A stretch of DNA of 64,000 bases from Monosporascus cannonballus (Eukaryota > Ascomycota > Sordariomycetes > Xylariales), in contig QJNS01000240.1 in the NCBI GenBank assembly GCA_004154925.1, positions 1-64,000 of the forward strand. The letters are read 5' to 3'. A program made the position numbers and the translations under genes. A model generated the notes under the pieces. It was not told the DNA's origin and did no database searches. It saw only the letters and a list, made by a program, of their open reading frames with translations. This document shows positions 12,461 through 23,316 of the stretch, one piece after another (within the stretch, counting starts at the first letter, position 1; the number at the start of each line of letters is the position of its first letter).

Positions 12461-15295
12461 GGCGCCAGGTTAGGTGTTCTGTTCCGGAGGAGCAATGCGA
12501 TCGTAACTGAAACAGGAGGACCGGACAGCACAAGCGAAGAAGCTAGGGATGTATGGCCGTCTGCCACTGGATATATGTAGCACGCACCGGAAGATGGTGC
12601 GGTTTGGTCGGTCAGCGATTGACCGCGTCGGGGAATACCGTTAGGGAGTTGGAGCTAGGAGACAGCCGGTAGTGTTATATTGACCTCCTTGACCAAGCTG
12701 GGACACTCGAATGAACAAATCGAGGTTGTGGGGCCTGGGATGATGTCAGTTAGCGTCCCTTTCCAGTTGGGCAAGTGGGCTGGTGGGGGTTTGCTGCTGC
12801 TGCAGTTACCGCTGCTGCTGCCACTGGACCTGCGGCCTACGACCGCGACCTGCTCCGTACTGCAGCTACCGACTAGGGGTAGGTATACTCCCCTAGTTCG
12901 GTACGGTGACTGGAATTCTGCTTTGGATTCCGGCTCACCTGCTTTTTGCTCTATCCCCGGCTAGGTAGTTTATAGGTAGCCACTAATAAGTAGCCCGATT
13001 CCTAAGTTCAAATAGGCAAATGATCCAAGGAGGAAGTAATCCAAATGGTCATTGGCCGGCCCCGTCTTATAGCACGACCAAATGGATGTCTCAGAAGGCT
13101 ATTCGAATAGGGAATAGGAACAAAGCGTATGCAGTTACGAGCGTATCATACATGTGCCGCAAGGAGCTGACGGCATTCGCTGGGATTTGTCGAACGAGGT
13201 GACGCTGCGACTGTTAAGTGGATTCGAGGGATGCCAATCTCGGCTTGCTTTCGGGCTCGCTAGATAGCAAACTGATAGATGGTTGGCGGCGACTGTTGCG
13301 GAGGCAAGCCCCACGGAAAAGCGCTGATGTTTAAGACGCGACTGACTGGCGGCTAACGGCAGCACAGCAGCTTGTACGTCGCAAACTGGATCCGGAACGA
13401 GAAAAGAGTTGCGAAAGAGTAGGCTGGCGCTTATGCTCCTGGGAAAGGGGGGATTGATAAATTGCCCCTATACCAAAGGTACCTGCTATATATGGTTGAT
13501 ACCTGAACGGTGTTATGCAGGGTCTACCCCCCTTACTTGTAATTAGTATGTATGTCAGGATAGACCGGGGGCACAGACTGGCGTTGTCTAGTGAAGTGGT
13601 TGGTGGTCTAGATCATCGGGCCATGCTCGGGTGGGTATGGTACGAGTCGCAATTTGTAAGGCAAGAAAGGGCACAGAGTGATGCTGCTCTTATGAAGGTT
13701 GTCCTGTGTGCTGTTTGACTCGGACAAACAAACCCTTCCGGTTGCCAATTCGCCAGAGGGAACATGCCACCTGGGCATTGGTGTATATACCGGATCGGGG
13801 ATACCGACAGCGGCTTCTTCCTTGATTCAGCAAGACGCCTCGGTGTCGCATCGATTCACAACGGGAGTTTCGAATTCAAGCGACCGAAGAAGCAAATAAG
13901 AAACACAAAGTAAAAAAGCGCTTGGTAAAAATATTATTCTGTGGGCTGGTTAGCAGGGCACTAACACACGTAAACTGAATATCGGAGCAGCCGCGGTGCA
14001 TCATCCTATACGTACTTAAGTAGGTACTAGACTCGATGTCCTCGTCGCATCGGGATCTAGCCCGAAGGGATTCCCAAGGAGAGATGCTACCTAGCGCTAG
14101 GTACCTACCGAGGCCGGTATTCCCTTCACCATACTGCGCCACAAGCGGCGGCTCTTTGCGTGTTATTAGCAAGTTTTAATCGGCGTTTACTGTGGCTGCG
14201 CGATACCTAGCATACCGGCTGGTTGTTGACATAAGAATCCGCGGTGACCCAAATGAGCAAAAGATTGACAGGCAACTCCGATGCACCGAAACAGAATATA
14301 TAAAACCTCGCAACAATACCATCCATCCATAGAAAATGAATAATTCAAAAACAAGCTCGAACCTCCCGTATCTGCCTATCTCTTGAGACCAATGAGTGAT
14401 TCTCCAAGGAGACTTGAACAGTTATTTGAAAGTGCGCAAATTTTTGCGTCAGTCACCTACCTGACCGGGCAAAAACAGTCCAAAGCTTGAATGTCGGTGA
14501 TCAGCGACAGCTTGAATGTCGGTGATCAGCGACAGCTTGATCGATTGACGGGGGTTCTCGATTGTCCGACACCTAGTGGCTCCAACTTACACGGCTTCAC
14601 CGGAGCTAGCGTCGCCGTGTTGTCTACTATTCTGTCAACGCGAATCGACGGCAGCGCGAGAATCCATAGCGACCAGATACCTAGGTAAACTCTGAGAGTC
14701 AGGGGGGATGTAATCAACTTCAGCCTTTGACACGGGGCTGCCCGGAATCGAGATATGTATTTAAACGGTTAAATTACAATAACGGTAGTAAGCAATGCAA
14801 TCATCGGAAGCCAGTGGGCGACAGTTTATCTGGGTTTATCCTCTATCTATCGTCTTATCACCAGTCCCACCCAAAATCGTTATCCAGTCGTGTCGTGGTC
14901 AGTCTGACGTTTCATTGGGACCTGAAGCAGCCCTCCCCTTGCCTCAAGCAGATAGGGCTGATTGGTGCGTAGCTCGAAACCCATCCAGTTTAATCATGTT
15001 TCTGTCCCGCTTTCCCCGGGCTGCTGACTCTTTATCGACACAACTTCCTCCTCAGTCGCTACATCTATCGTTCGTCCGAATTTCCATTTGATGCGAGAGT
15101 TCCATTATCCCGCCCATGACGCCTCTGGGTTCTTTCTAGCCTGCTCGAGAAAGTCTAAGGTCTCAGGACAGGACCTCCTGTCATCACGTCATCTCTTCGC
15201 AAGCCTAGAGCCATCCTGGCCGGATCGCCACCTCTAATGAATATCGAGACGTAGGGCTATTCGCGCAGACAAGGATACTGCGAGAACGCTTCGAC
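12461..15295. other. intergenic between divergent pyr4 and PIS1
   Basis: About 2.8 kb shared upstream region of two divergent housekeeping genes. Short frames here resemble nothing known. A CTG-rich stretch lies at about 12790-12830, TACCTAGG-type palindromic bits near 14090-14110, and a 25-bp tandem repeat at 14484-14540. Confidence 0.5.
14484..14540. repeat. 25-bp tandem repeat, two copies plus a partial third
   Basis: The unit AGCTTGAATGTCGGTGATCA followed by GCGAC occurs at 14484-14508 and again, identically, at 14509-14533, then begins a third time (AGCTTGA). It contains the palindrome TGATCA. Confidence 0.9.
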
Positions 15296-16455
15296 ATGTC
15301 GGAAAGACGCACCAGGCGTCAGGCTGCGTTGGCAGCTTCGAACGATGATGCGCTTACAAAATCCACCTCGACTTCTCCGGCAAATGGTGGTAAGAGCGGG
15401 TATGGGAATGCGGAAGGACATGTTGCTTCTTCTCAGACTGTCTCTACCACCGAAAGGGAGAGTTTGTCGTCGCAGGAGAACATCTTCCTCTTCTGGCCCA
15501 ACATTATTGGTATGCAATGCAACCTGCCGAGTTAGAAAGCCCAGGTCCCATACTCGGCCTCCAATCTTCTTCAGTGGAACCCAAACATACTAACTGTGGC
15601 CCGTCCCAATACAGGCTATTTTCGGATCGTTCTGGCCATTGCGTCTCTCTACTACATGCCGTTACACCCGCGCACCTGCTCGCTCCTCTACAGTGTCTCC
15701 TGCCTCCTCGACGCCCTTGATGGATATGCTGCAAGGTACTTCGAGCAGTCGACCAGGTTTGGCGCCGTCCTGGACATGGTAACCGACCGATGTACCACGT
15801 CATGTCTGCTGGTCTTCCTGTCCTCCGCTTTCCCGCGCTGGGCCATTGTATTCCAAGGTCTGATTTCCATCGACTTTGCCAGCCATTACATGCACATGTA
15901 CGCGACGCTGGCCATGGGAGGATCAGAGACGAGTCATAAGAACGTAGACAAGTCAAGAAGCTGGCTTCTGAATCTGTACTACACCAACAAGGTATTTATC
16001 TTCAGCTGTGTATACCTTTCCTCCATGGTAAGCCAGACTAACGACGACTCAAGGCTGTCCTGTTTACGTGCTGCGCCCTTAATGAAGCTTTCTTCATCGG
16101 ACTCTACCTACTCTCCTTCTCCTCGCCCCTCCTCTCACCGCAGCTATTGACTACGGTCGGGGAGAGCAAGGCCGCGGCCATCCAGCAAGGAGCTCAACTT
16201 AATAGCTCGACGCTCCGCCAGCTCTTCACGAATCCCTACAGCGCCGCCGCCTTGGAGATGGCCCGCGCCAACAAAATGGACTCGTTCTGGCCCTGGGTCA
16301 TCACTGGTGTCAGCTTCCCCGTCATGGCCATCAAGCAGATCCTGAACGTCATCCAGCTCGTCAAGGCGAGCAGGTGGCTCGCAGAGGGCGACGTGGCGGC
16401 CAGGAGGGCCGCTGGGCTTCCCAGGAAGCAGAAGATAGACCGCAAGAGCGTGTGA
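15296..16455 (+). CDS. PIS1: phosphatidylinositol synthase (CDP-diacylglycerol-inositol 3-phosphatidyltransferase)
   Basis: Makes phosphatidylinositol from CDP-diacylglycerol and myo-inositol in the ER membrane. Exons 15296-15509, 15615-15991 and 16054-16455 give 330 residues, in frame. Intron 1 (105 bases) runs GTATGC to ACAG and intron 2 (62 bases) GTATTT to CAAG with a CTAAC branch point. The CDP-alcohol phosphotransferase signature is complete: D107-G-x2-A-R112-x8-G121-x3-D125-x3-D129, in DALDGYAARYFEQ followed by RFGAVLDMVTDR. Several hydrophobic segments follow (for example LLVFLSSAFP, AVLFTCCALNEAFFIGLYLL, VITGVSFPVMAIKQILNVI). The first about 60 residues are Ser/Thr/Asn-rich and basic, an extension common in filamentous fungi. 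It ends in basic residues (RKQKIDRKSV). Essential in yeast. Confidence 0.95.
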
Positions 16456-17989
16456 TGATGCGAGGGTGACACCCGAAGATGGAAGTAACACGTGATAGTA
16501 AAGTATAGGTCTGAAGAAGAGTGTGAAACGCAGAACAAACGGAGGAGTCTGCGATGTCCTTGCGTCTGTACAAAGTCGTCCGACTGGACCGGACGGGGCT
16601 TAGGGCCTAGGAAATAGGGGCGGTCATCACCTCGGGGGGGTTGGCATAGCATATCGTACATAATAGGGCCTTGCATGTATTCGGCGCGGCGGTATAGAAA
16701 GGAGGGGCTTGCCGGTTCTGTCTTGTTCATTGCGAATCACCAAATCTGGCAGTCATGGACTGGTAGGTAGGTATAACACGGCAGCGAGCAAGGCTCGAGA
16801 CTGTGATTTCTAGAGGAGTTGTGATCTATGTTTAGATAGGTATTTAGGTTGAGGCTGAGGGTCTCTACGCCGTGAGGGGCATAATATCTTGAATTCGCAC
16901 ATCCTTCTTCTCCAAGGATTTAGTTGGGACGTGGGTATCTTACCGAGTTTGAAGCGTCCGGTGGAGGGGTGGTCCTACATCTGCTAAATAGAGTAGACAC
17001 CCGCATGAGACCCGGGGAGTATGGGACGGCCCGTCTACAGGCTGCACCTAAAATATCGGCGCGCCGGGTACATCCCAGGGGGTCAGCACCGCGGTTTTGG
17101 GATTTGACACAAGACCATCGCGAAATCGTAGCCAATACCGCCTACCTATCGGTCCACTCCACGGCGAGGAGAAAACACCCCGAACTCTGTGGTTAGCCGC
17201 TCGTTAAGATCTTCTGGGTCGCCATCGGCCGGTTAGTCAGTCGCTCGGGACAGGGAAGACGGAAAAGAAAGGAACAAGAGCTAAGTAGTTCTGCCAGGAT
17301 AGCATTACGTAGCCAGTCTCAGTACTGCCGATTCCGCCAAATGATAATGATGTAGGCAAGAACAGGCTCCCGGAGCCCCCCTCTCACGATGTGGATATAC
17401 GTGCACAGGGTTGACCGCCGACGGTATCTATGCATGGTCTAAACGCTCGGTCCTTGATGCTGGAATAGGGGTTAGAGTAGGCGTAAACTGGGCGACCCAT
17501 ACCCTTTCTGCAGATAGTTGTGTAGTCCCCAAGCCCTCAGGCTTATCTGTTCGTTATGGGATCTAACGGGTGACCCAGTCCCAAGGTAATAAGATGCCCC
17601 GCCGTTACGGGCGCGATCTTGCAGCTACCGGATTATTGTCGTCGCTGCGTCCTTTGTACTGTCGCCCTGGAATAGTGCACATGGTAATACCGTACCAATG
17701 CCACCTTCCCCCCCCCCCCAACGAGGCCTCTCGATAATCCTCCTTCGACGGCCTCACGGTACTCCGGATTAAGTCGCTGTATGACTCATAAACTTCGTTG
17801 TTCGCACATCCATATTGTGGGCCGGGGTGGGGTATGCCCCTTTTATCCATCCCGGCTTTTTGATACAGCCGTCTAATGCATTCTTACCTTGTCATACCTC
17901 TGGATGAACGCCGGTAGGAAGCTACGAGAGCATTGAACGACGAGTCCTCCGGAAATTTCGCGGCCCTGATTCTGCTTCCTGGTTGAAAT
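16456..17989. other. intergenic, nothing recognised
   Basis: About 1.5 kb downstream of PIS1 with only short unconvincing frames. A run of about 11 C lies at about 17708. No repeats or RNA genes were seen. Confidence 0.5.
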
Positions 17990-19070
17990 TATTTGAGGAA
18001 GACGACTAGAACATGTTCTCATTCATCCCGGCTAATCCAGGTCGAAGACGGTCAATTTTTTCTTCAAGAGTCTCGTAACGTCCCGAGATGTAAGACAGAG
18101 GCAGCTGACCGGCTTGACCGTAACACCAATCTTTTACCACATTGTCACCAGGATAATAGCCTTCCAGTGCTCAGGAAAAGGTCCCAATGCGCCGACTGGA
18201 CGAGATACACACGTAAGACCGTCATCGTAGGTGAGTTCGAACCCAGGTAGAGTTGGACGAGGATGTAGGTGAAACCCCACACGTCGCCTTGCAGAGCTCG
18301 GGCCCACACGGTGGGGCCGCTCGGGGCCGCTCGGGGCCGCAGAATATAAGCAGATACTGAGTTGGGTACTCCGGCGCGCTTCCGGAAATGATAGAATGGC
18401 CAAAATCGCCGGGGTATGAAGATGACCTTAGCATGTACTCGGGGGGGCTGTATTGGTTCCACGAGCTCTCCACCCCTCTCCTCCTCGGTCAGAATGACCT
18501 TTCGCGGTCGACCGAGACGTTGGTATATATATCTCCGTGGTCGACTAGCTCTCGACGGGGCCGGTGCCCCACATCACCGCTCCGCTATTATGCTTACAGG
18601 AATGCTTAGAATTAATCTCTAGACAAACAGCCTGGCAGCTATTATAGCAGTTCAATTCACCCGAATGCACAATACTTGCCTTGTGCAAGCGCTTCGGGGC
18701 CAGAAGTAAATGCTTCGCTGGGGGGACCCGAAATGCAGCGGGGGATGTCGAATCAAGCAGTGTCCAGCCTCGGCCCTCACCAGGGAGCACAAGCACGGTA
18801 TGGACATGGCGTCTTTGGCCTGGGAGGTGGAAAGCTGCCGGATGGGTAACGAGATAGCTGGAGATGTCTGGCCCGGCTCTCCGGATGATCTCGTCGTGCA
18901 TGCGGTGCTCGTACTCTCCCCGCCAGCTGGGACTCATGGCCTTCAGGGCCATGGTCTTATTGTGGCACAGGTCACTGGCCAGCCACGCTGTCGAGATATC
19001 GCCCCAGCCGAGTCTGTGCTCGATGCAGTATCCCTGTGTCACAGTTAAGCTGATCAGAATATAAGGCTGT
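17990..19070 (-). pseudogene. decayed SRPK-type serine/threonine kinase
   Basis: Kinase subdomains are recognisable in order on the minus strand but in different frames and with stops. There is a degenerate glycine loop with the invariant Lys (YCIEHRLGWGDISTAWLA, then MALK), then HRMHDEIIRRAGPDISSYLVTH and VHTVLVLPGEG. The catalytic-loop region reads LHKASIVHSGELN, where the Asp of HxD is lost. Near 18300 follow GDVWGFTYILVQLYLGSNSPT and, in another frame, ALGPFPEHWKA, which match the end of fungal SR-protein kinases. A possible tail (TLEEKIDRLRPGL) lies near 18050. Without an intact HRD or DFG motif it cannot be an active kinase. SRPK-like copies are often multigene and decaying in filamentous fungi. 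The exact edges are uncertain. Confidence 0.7.
18313..18340. repeat. GC-rich 10-bp tandem repeat
   Basis: The unit GGGGCCGCTC occurs nearly three times in a row inside the kinase pseudogene, an insertion not expected in a kinase core. Confidence 0.85.
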
Positions 19071-19333
19071 GTGGAAAGTGATAATTGTCTGACTGGTATT
19101 GAGCTCTGAGGAGCGGTGGCTAGGAAGCTCCCTCTAGGCACCTTGCCTACGGTGGGGCCGCCGGAATAAGGTTGTTCGGGGTTGCTGGAGCTTTTGATGA
19201 CGAACAGAGATACCCTTATTCTCTATTCTACGACACCCTGGTCGAGCACTTGGCCTATCCGAAGTAGACAGAACAAGTCACGAATAGAGCATCCTAGGTT
19301 AGCTATTACTGTTTCCGGGTGCCGCGTGCGTCG

Positions 19334-19867
19334 TTAGGTGATTGGCCATGACTTCTGAGCCACGTTAAAGGAGCGGGGGCTCCCCAGAACAGAGCATGAA
19401 CCCCGGAGACAAAAATGGAACGGAGATAAAATAACCGCAGATCTCTGCTCACTTATGATATCTTGCAGGGGGCTCGACTTCTGACTCAACCTCACACTAG
19501 TAATCTGAATCAATAAAGTACCCGTAACCGGGTGGGTCAGGAAGGGCGCTGTGGCTATTTTTGGTGTTGTTTCGCAGCCAAACCTCGTTACCTCACCCTC
19601 CATCTCCTTTTCGGCACAGCCAGTGGATGGGTGCCCAAGTTGGCGGGCGTTTTTGGAAACAACTTCGATGTCTAGTGGTGCAAGTAAAAGCATAAAGGAA
19701 AAGGTACATCGCCCTAAGGCCCAAGCAACTGAAAATACTATCCCTCCAGAGGCAACCCCACCAAATTCCCAGACAACACAGGTGGCACCGCAAATCAAGC
19801 TCAGTAACCCGGAAACGGCACTAAGTGTGACGCCCACGATATTTGAGAATTTGGTGACAATAGCCAC
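19334..19867 (-). CDS. possible small membrane protein, unrecognised
   Basis: An open frame of 177 codons whose first about 65 residues are hydrophobic (VGVTLSAVSGLLSLICGATC, then GGIVFSVAWALGRCTFSFMLLLAPL), consistent with two membrane segments. The rest is Ser/Thr-rich without motifs. It lies between the kinase pseudogene and the HET gene. An antisense frame of 123 codons overlaps it, so it may be spurious. No function is assigned. Confidence 0.25.
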   Translation of the reverse strand: MAIVTKFSNIVGVTLSAVSGLLSLICGATCVVWEFGGVASGGIVFSVAWALGRCTFSFMLLLAPLDIEVVSKNARQLGHPSTGCAEKEMEGEVTRFGCETTPKIATAPFLTHPVTGTLLIQITSVRLSQKSSPLQDIISEQRSAVILSPFHFCLRGSCSVLGSPRSFNVAQKSWPIT

Positions 19868-20140
19868 TATGGGTAAGCTTCCGGCTCCAATACTGCTGCG
19901 TTTCCTAAGGGGTAGGCAGTAACATACCTGCTCCCACGGGGAACCCTAGATATTCCCCTGTCTTCCAGAGCTCGGAGTTACAGTGCCTAGGGTTGCTACA
20001 CGACCCCAAGCGTCACCAACAGATCTATATCATCGCATGGTCCCGATCTCCGTGGCTGTAGTGCTGGAATGAGCTTTGCTATGGGATAAAATAGAAGCTC
20101 GGTGCAACTGTGGAAACCTATACCCAAATATACCATCGAA

Positions 20141-22510
20141 TTACATCAAACGGAACTCCAGGGTCCTAGCCTCGAGTTGGTTTGGGTCCATAGCAGAAAC
20201 GGCTTGGCCATCCATCTTGCCGTAGACGAACGCCTCGCCGAGGAACTCGTAATAGCTCGGTTTCTCTTTGTCTTTGGGCTTGCGGCGCCCATCGGTCTGG
20301 CTTGTGCTGCGTTGGAATGACACCCAGGGACGTATAATAACGGGGACGCTACAGCCGAAGAGTATACACACCAAGTCATCCCTTTCCGTAAACGGCGGGC
20401 CAATGCCGACGAGCTTCCCTGTCTCAGTGTCCCCGGCATTCTTGGCTTCGAATACAACGCGGTTCCATGTAACGGCCTGCACCCTCTTAATGTAATCCTG
20501 CATAATACCCGGAGGGCTCCGTTCGAGGATGTCTTTCGTGGCAATGTGTCCGTTCGGCGTATCATTCACAAGACAGCGAAGGCAAGCCCGCTTATACCAA
20601 CTAGGGGGTGGCTTTCCGTCAGGGCCACGATCCGCGACTAATGTCCGCCATACCCTATCCGGCACATCGTAGTATTCGAACTCTCCCTCGTCGATCCAAC
20701 CCAACTTCTTCAGGGCCTCCTGCGGAATGATGCCATCTGGTATACGGGACGTGTTCCAAGTTATGGTGCCGAGAACAAAACCCTTGACGTACATTGACGA
20801 ATCGGTTGAAATAGGCAACGTGGCTTGCTCGACCCGCGATTCTTGTTGAGAGAAAGGCTTCCAGATAGGACTTGTAGGGCTCGATGAAGGACTCTTTGGC
20901 GGGACCGCACCATTCTGTACGGCATATCGACGTTTCCCACTCTCCCGCTCGCGCATTGGTATAGCTTGGGGATTTCCTGTAGGCTTCGTGGCGCTTCTCA
21001 TTGGCGAGTTTGGTGACTTAGCTAGTCCCGTAGTGAATCGTACCGCAGGTCCCATGTTATGGGAAGCATTATAGCACTTCGCTCCTGGCAACCCTACGAA
21101 GCTGTCTCCATTCTTGCGTCCATTCAGCCCCTCGCTTTGTTGACCATAGGGCGACTCCGGCACTAGCTTGATCCATGACGGGAGGGCAACGAGTACCTCA
21201 TACATTATGGCCTTGCTCTTCCTCTCCGGCAGAGCCCAATGACGGCAAATAATGTCAAGCGAGTTACTAGTATGTATAACCCAGCGAAGAAACTCAATGT
21301 AAACCTCGAGGAGGTTCTTAGTATAATCTGGGGTTGGCTGAGAGAACTGTGCATCAGGTATCATTCGTTGGGCCGAGGCTGATGAGGTCTCCTTCGCAAT
21401 GTTCAACAAGGCGAAGATGGTGTCTCGCGGGTCAGAGGTCTCGAAAGGCGCTAAGGTTGACACTAAGACCTCGAGGCTTTTGATAGGCTCGAACAAGGTC
21501 CTGTTTGCTTTCCTCAGAAACGTGTTGCTCAGCTCATCGACCAGAATCTTCGCCCCCAGCGGTTTCAGGTCAGTAATAACATTGTACTCGTGAGACTTGT
21601 CTGCGAAGAGCTTTCGGATGTCCTGGAAATTGAGATCGAAAAGACTTATCGCGTCGACGAAATCTCTCCAGTCGATTACCTTGGAGCCGCAGTGGACGGT
21701 GGCCTCTATCGCCAAGGCGATTTCCTGTATGATCCATCGTCGGGAGAACCAGGTGCACGTTACTAAAAAGATCAGGTCTCTCCAGTTCTGTGCCTGGTCC
21801 GCTTGAATCAGGTCTCGAATGTCGTGGGTCTTGACTACCTCTCCAATGAAGTCCATAGCTCGGTCGGTACGTCGGTCGATATCGGCTGTCCCAAGCCAGA
21901 TGCAAACTCGATCTGCCTTGGAGTATATTTGCGCCATGTGTGGGATCTGGGCTCCAAGCTCGCTGGCGTTGCCCTGATCCATACATATACCGTCAGCCCA
22001 AAGAAGTATGGGGTGTTTCTCTGCACGGAAGTGTCTCAGCGCCTCGTACAGATTATCCTTGATATAAAGACGCGCGGCCGCCACAACCGCGACCTCGCTA
22101 AAATCTCTCATCTTCTCCCCCCCCTTATGCTCTCTTGACGAAACATAAACAGGGTTCTCGGACTCGCTTTCGCCCCAGTGGTATGAGAGCGCTTCGTACT
22201 GACAGCTGTCTAGAGCCGTGATTGGTACGGGAAGCAGCGATACATGTAGATCTGCCTTACGGTCCAGGCTAGGCTGTAAAACCATCAGGCGGATGTAATC
22301 TTTTTGGATGGGATCATATCTGTATAGATTTATCCGAGCCTTCCGGATAATTCGATACCAATTGTTTCTGACGCGTTCCTTATCCTGGCGAGGTGGCGGG
22401 GCCCTGATCCTGAGCCTGTTCTTCTTCTCGCCTGTTGGTTTGGGTCGCTGAGGTTGCTTTACCCCTAAATTATTTAGGATAGAGGTATATTCTGCCTCAG
22501 AGGAGGACAT
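20141..22510 (-). CDS. heterokaryon incompatibility (HET) domain protein
   Basis: An uninterrupted 789-residue protein. The HET domain begins with YEALSYHWG (105-113), continues with LLWADGICMDQGN (169-181) and QIYSKADRVCIWLG (194-207), the three classic blocks. The middle holds a helical region, and the C-terminus has DDLVCILFGCSVPVIIRPW (about 710-728) and YEFLGEAFVYGKMDG (about 755-770), the usual end of this family. The N-terminal 50 residues are basic. HET domains trigger cell death after fusion of unlike hyphae, usually as effector domains activated by a partner. Here the domain stands alone with no NACHT or repeat region in the same polypeptide. An intact NLR-type gene follows upstream in the same direction, about 0.8 kb away. 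Its specific partner is unknown. Confidence 0.93.
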   Translation of the reverse strand: MSSSEAEYTSILNNLGVKQPQRPKPTGEKKNRLRIRAPPPRQDKERVRNNWYRIIRKARINLYRYDPIQKDYIRLMVLQPSLDRKADLHVSLLPVPITALDSCQYEALSYHWGESESENPVYVSSREHKGGEKMRDFSEVAVVAAARLYIKDNLYEALRHFRAEKHPILLWADGICMDQGNASELGAQIPHMAQIYSKADRVCIWLGTADIDRRTDRAMDFIGEVVKTHDIRDLIQADQAQNWRDLIFLVTCTWFSRRWIIQEIALAIEATVHCGSKVIDWRDFVDAISLFDLNFQDIRKLFADKSHEYNVITDLKPLGAKILVDELSNTFLRKANRTLFEPIKSLEVLVSTLAPFETSDPRDTIFALLNIAKETSSASAQRMIPDAQFSQPTPDYTKNLLEVYIEFLRWVIHTSNSLDIICRHWALPERKSKAIMYEVLVALPSWIKLVPESPYGQQSEGLNGRKNGDSFVGLPGAKCYNASHNMGPAVRFTTGLAKSPNSPMRSATKPTGNPQAIPMRERESGKRRYAVQNGAVPPKSPSSSPTSPIWKPFSQQESRVEQATLPISTDSSMYVKGFVLGTITWNTSRIPDGIIPQEALKKLGWIDEGEFEYYDVPDRVWRTLVADRGPDGKPPPSWYKRACLRCLVNDTPNGHIATKDILERSPPGIMQDYIKRVQAVTWNRVVFEAKNAGDTETGKLVGIGPPFTERDDLVCILFGCSVPVIIRPWVSFQRSTSQTDGRRKPKDKEKPSYYEFLGEAFVYGKMDGQAVSAMDPNQLEARTLEFRLM

Positions 22511-23316
22511 CTTGTACCAAGACGTGAGCGGAACACCCGAGTGGGAGACGTGCAGGGATATAAACGGCCAATGGTGTATTATACACGGTCATGTATTCGA
22601 GAAAGTAGCGACAGGTCGCTCTTAGAACGACAAGAACAGTTACTGTTATCAGTTTTTGGAAAGTCAGTGGTGCTGATAGGTCTACTTGAAGATGTAAAAT
22701 ATTGTTGAAACCAGACGTGTCAGGGGAAGTTGCGGGTGCGCCCATTTCTGGGGTCTCAGTTAGCCACAGGGCGAAGGCTACGATAATATATAGGTGTTCT
22801 GGCCCGAAATAGTCACGGGAGGGTTAGGTACAAATTAATGGACATTCCATTTACTATCTATACCGCGAACTCCCTGTTAGGCTGTGCCTTCCGTCTTTCA
22901 CTCTGAACTACCACTTGGCCCCCGAACATAATCACACCGAGACCCAAAGTACCTTCCTTCGAATCACTACCTGATTCGAAAGTTAACACAGCGTAGTGTG
23001 TTGCTGACTGCAGTCGAGGCAGAGTCGATGGGTCGCGTCCACCAGGCCAGCAAAAATTTTGTCGATGTAGGCAGGATATCGTATCCATTAGCTACACGTC
23101 AGCCAAGTTTCGCCCAATAGCAAAGCAAGACCGGACGCCAGCCTTGAAGACCCTTGTCTTGATTTTTTTTTTCTCTCTCAGGTTGTAATGTTTCCTGTGC
23201 GAGGATTGCATCCTATTGGAGCGGCGCATCCGTAACCGGGATCGCATACGGCCACAGGAGGCTGCAACGGTATTTTGCTACCCAACTGAAAGGTCAGTAC
23301 AGGGCGTCGACCGAGG
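22511..23316. other. intergenic between HET gene and NLR gene; diverged repeat
   Basis: Upstream region of the HET gene and 3' region of the NLR gene. Bases 22838-22945 are a diverged copy of the window's first about 105 bases; on the minus strand they encode a tail ending QPNREFAV and a stop. A T-rich run lies at 23163-23172. Confidence 0.4.

Noticed and set aside
16236..16730. 164-codon frame antisense to the end of PIS1
   Set aside because: It overlaps the conserved third exon of PIS1 on the other strand and has no features of its own; a shadow of a GC-rich gene.
18222..18250. GAGTTCGAACCC, similar to a tRNA T-loop
   Set aside because: The stem bases on each side do not pair and no acceptor, D or anticodon arm can be built around it; it lies in the kinase relic.
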